NCBI GenBank assembly: GCA_014805015.1
Contig: JAAUYQ010000083.1
Location: forward strand, 1-33,743
Source of the DNA: Clostridia bacterium
Lineage (GTDB): Bacteria > Bacillota > Clostridia > Christensenellales > Christensenellaceae
Direction: 5' to 3'
DNA length: 33,743 nucleotides
The notes beneath the pieces were generated by a model. That model had not been told where the DNA came from. It did no database searches and saw nothing but the letters and a program-made list of their open reading frames with translations. Position numbers and translations under genes: made by a program. Each line of letters starts with the position of its first letter. Position 1 is the first letter of the stretch. Positions 33,240 through 33,743 of this stretch are shown here, in pieces.

Positions 33240-33743
33240 GCTGTTCCTCCGTATCGAAAAGACTCTGACAAAACAAACTGCACGAGGCCAGGATCCGCAG
33301 GAAAGCAGGCACTACAAAAGACCGGTCTGCCGGCCTAAATGAAGACGCCTCATCCTTGCGCTCGGACTTCTCCTGCGGTCAGAATCTGCGTAGATAAAGT
33401 AGGTTTTCGGAAGCAGTCATGCTTTGCAGGCGCCTCGCCCGCCCAAGGCGCCTCAGCAATGATTCTGCTGCCGCTGAACGGCTGCCTGCTTCTGCAGCGC
33501 ACTGCAGTTTTCGGCACTGTTCAGCACTATATATCATCTCACAGGATGGCTCATCGGACAAGTGCGGCCGCAGCATGGAAGGCTGCGGGCAGATGCCGGC
33601 TCCAGAAAGACGGCCAGCGAAGCTGACGGTGTGAAGTTCCGGGGGCAAACAGCAATTTTTGCTCCCCGGGATGAAATGTCAAGCCAGGGGACTTTCATTG
33701 GGCGAAAAATAGCAATAAAATAGGGACCATATAACTACAATCA
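33240..33743. other. Region without a convincing gene
   Basis: About 500 bases upstream of hydG. Short open frames exist on both strands, but none has a ribosome binding site or recognisable product. At 33641-33667 a G-rich stretch, GGGGGCAAA, can pair with TTTGCTCCCC, leaving one bulged T; no T-tract follows in either direction. The final 50 bases turn A+T-rich and may hold a promoter for a gene beyond the window. No clear hydG promoter was found. Confidence 0.5.

Noticed and set aside
33379..33648. 89-codon minus-strand frame near the window end
   Set aside because: TTG start without a ribosome binding site, Ala/Arg/Ser-rich composition, no recognised family.

Overview
The window looks like part of the chromosome of a strictly anaerobic, high-G+C member of the Bacillota (Clostridia-like). 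Three things point there. Ribosome binding sites are strong AGGAGG types, and GTG and TTG starts are common. Two maturases of [FeFe]-hydrogenase (HydG, HydF) are present, with a glycyl radical enzyme and its activase. The other families (MurJ, TypA, U32 peptidase, DUF4143-like ATPase, DeoR and ROK proteins) are typical of the group. Species cannot be told from the sequence. No rRNA, tRNA, CRISPR array or insertion sequence was seen.

Region by region. 1-2.7 kb (+): tail of an unknown gene, a 12-codon bridging ORF, murG, and a HEAT-repeat protein fused to an RlmL/Trm14-type methyltransferase. 2.8-4.1 kb: an XRE regulator (-) diverging from an unknown 222-aa protein (+). 8.2-4.1 kb (-): a tight typA - SGNH hydrolase - murJ operon. 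11.5-8.3 kb (-): a large solenoid of about 13 Ltp-like repeats followed by a DUF4143-type ATPase whose nucleotide site looks degenerate. 11.6-14.1 kb (+): a TetR regulator and a two-part ABC exporter behind a strong sigma-70-type promoter. 14.1-16.1 kb: an accessory patch with a decayed dehydrogenase pseudogene and an A+T-richer GNAT acetyltransferase.

22.5-16.1 kb (-) is the most interesting locus: DeoR regulator, glycyl radical enzyme, radical-SAM activase, ROK-family kinase and MFS transporter, with a promoter and direct-repeat operator candidates in front of the radical enzyme. It reads as a self-contained anaerobic pathway: import a sugar or polyol, phosphorylate it, then cleave it by radical chemistry. 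The substrate cannot be read from sequence; ring opening of an anhydro-sugar phosphate is one testable possibility.

22.6-27.3 kb: a U32 peptidase/RlhA-type gene (+), then a ROK repressor remnant truncated at both ends and frameshifted by a perfect 13-bp tandem duplication, then xylulokinase (-). The remnant was probably the regulator of the xylulokinase. 27.4-33.2 kb: an M23 lipoprotein peptidase (+), an iron-type alcohol dehydrogenase lacking two of the four usual metal ligands (-), a cyclophilin (-) and the hydG-hydF pair (-). The last 500 bases hold no convincing gene.
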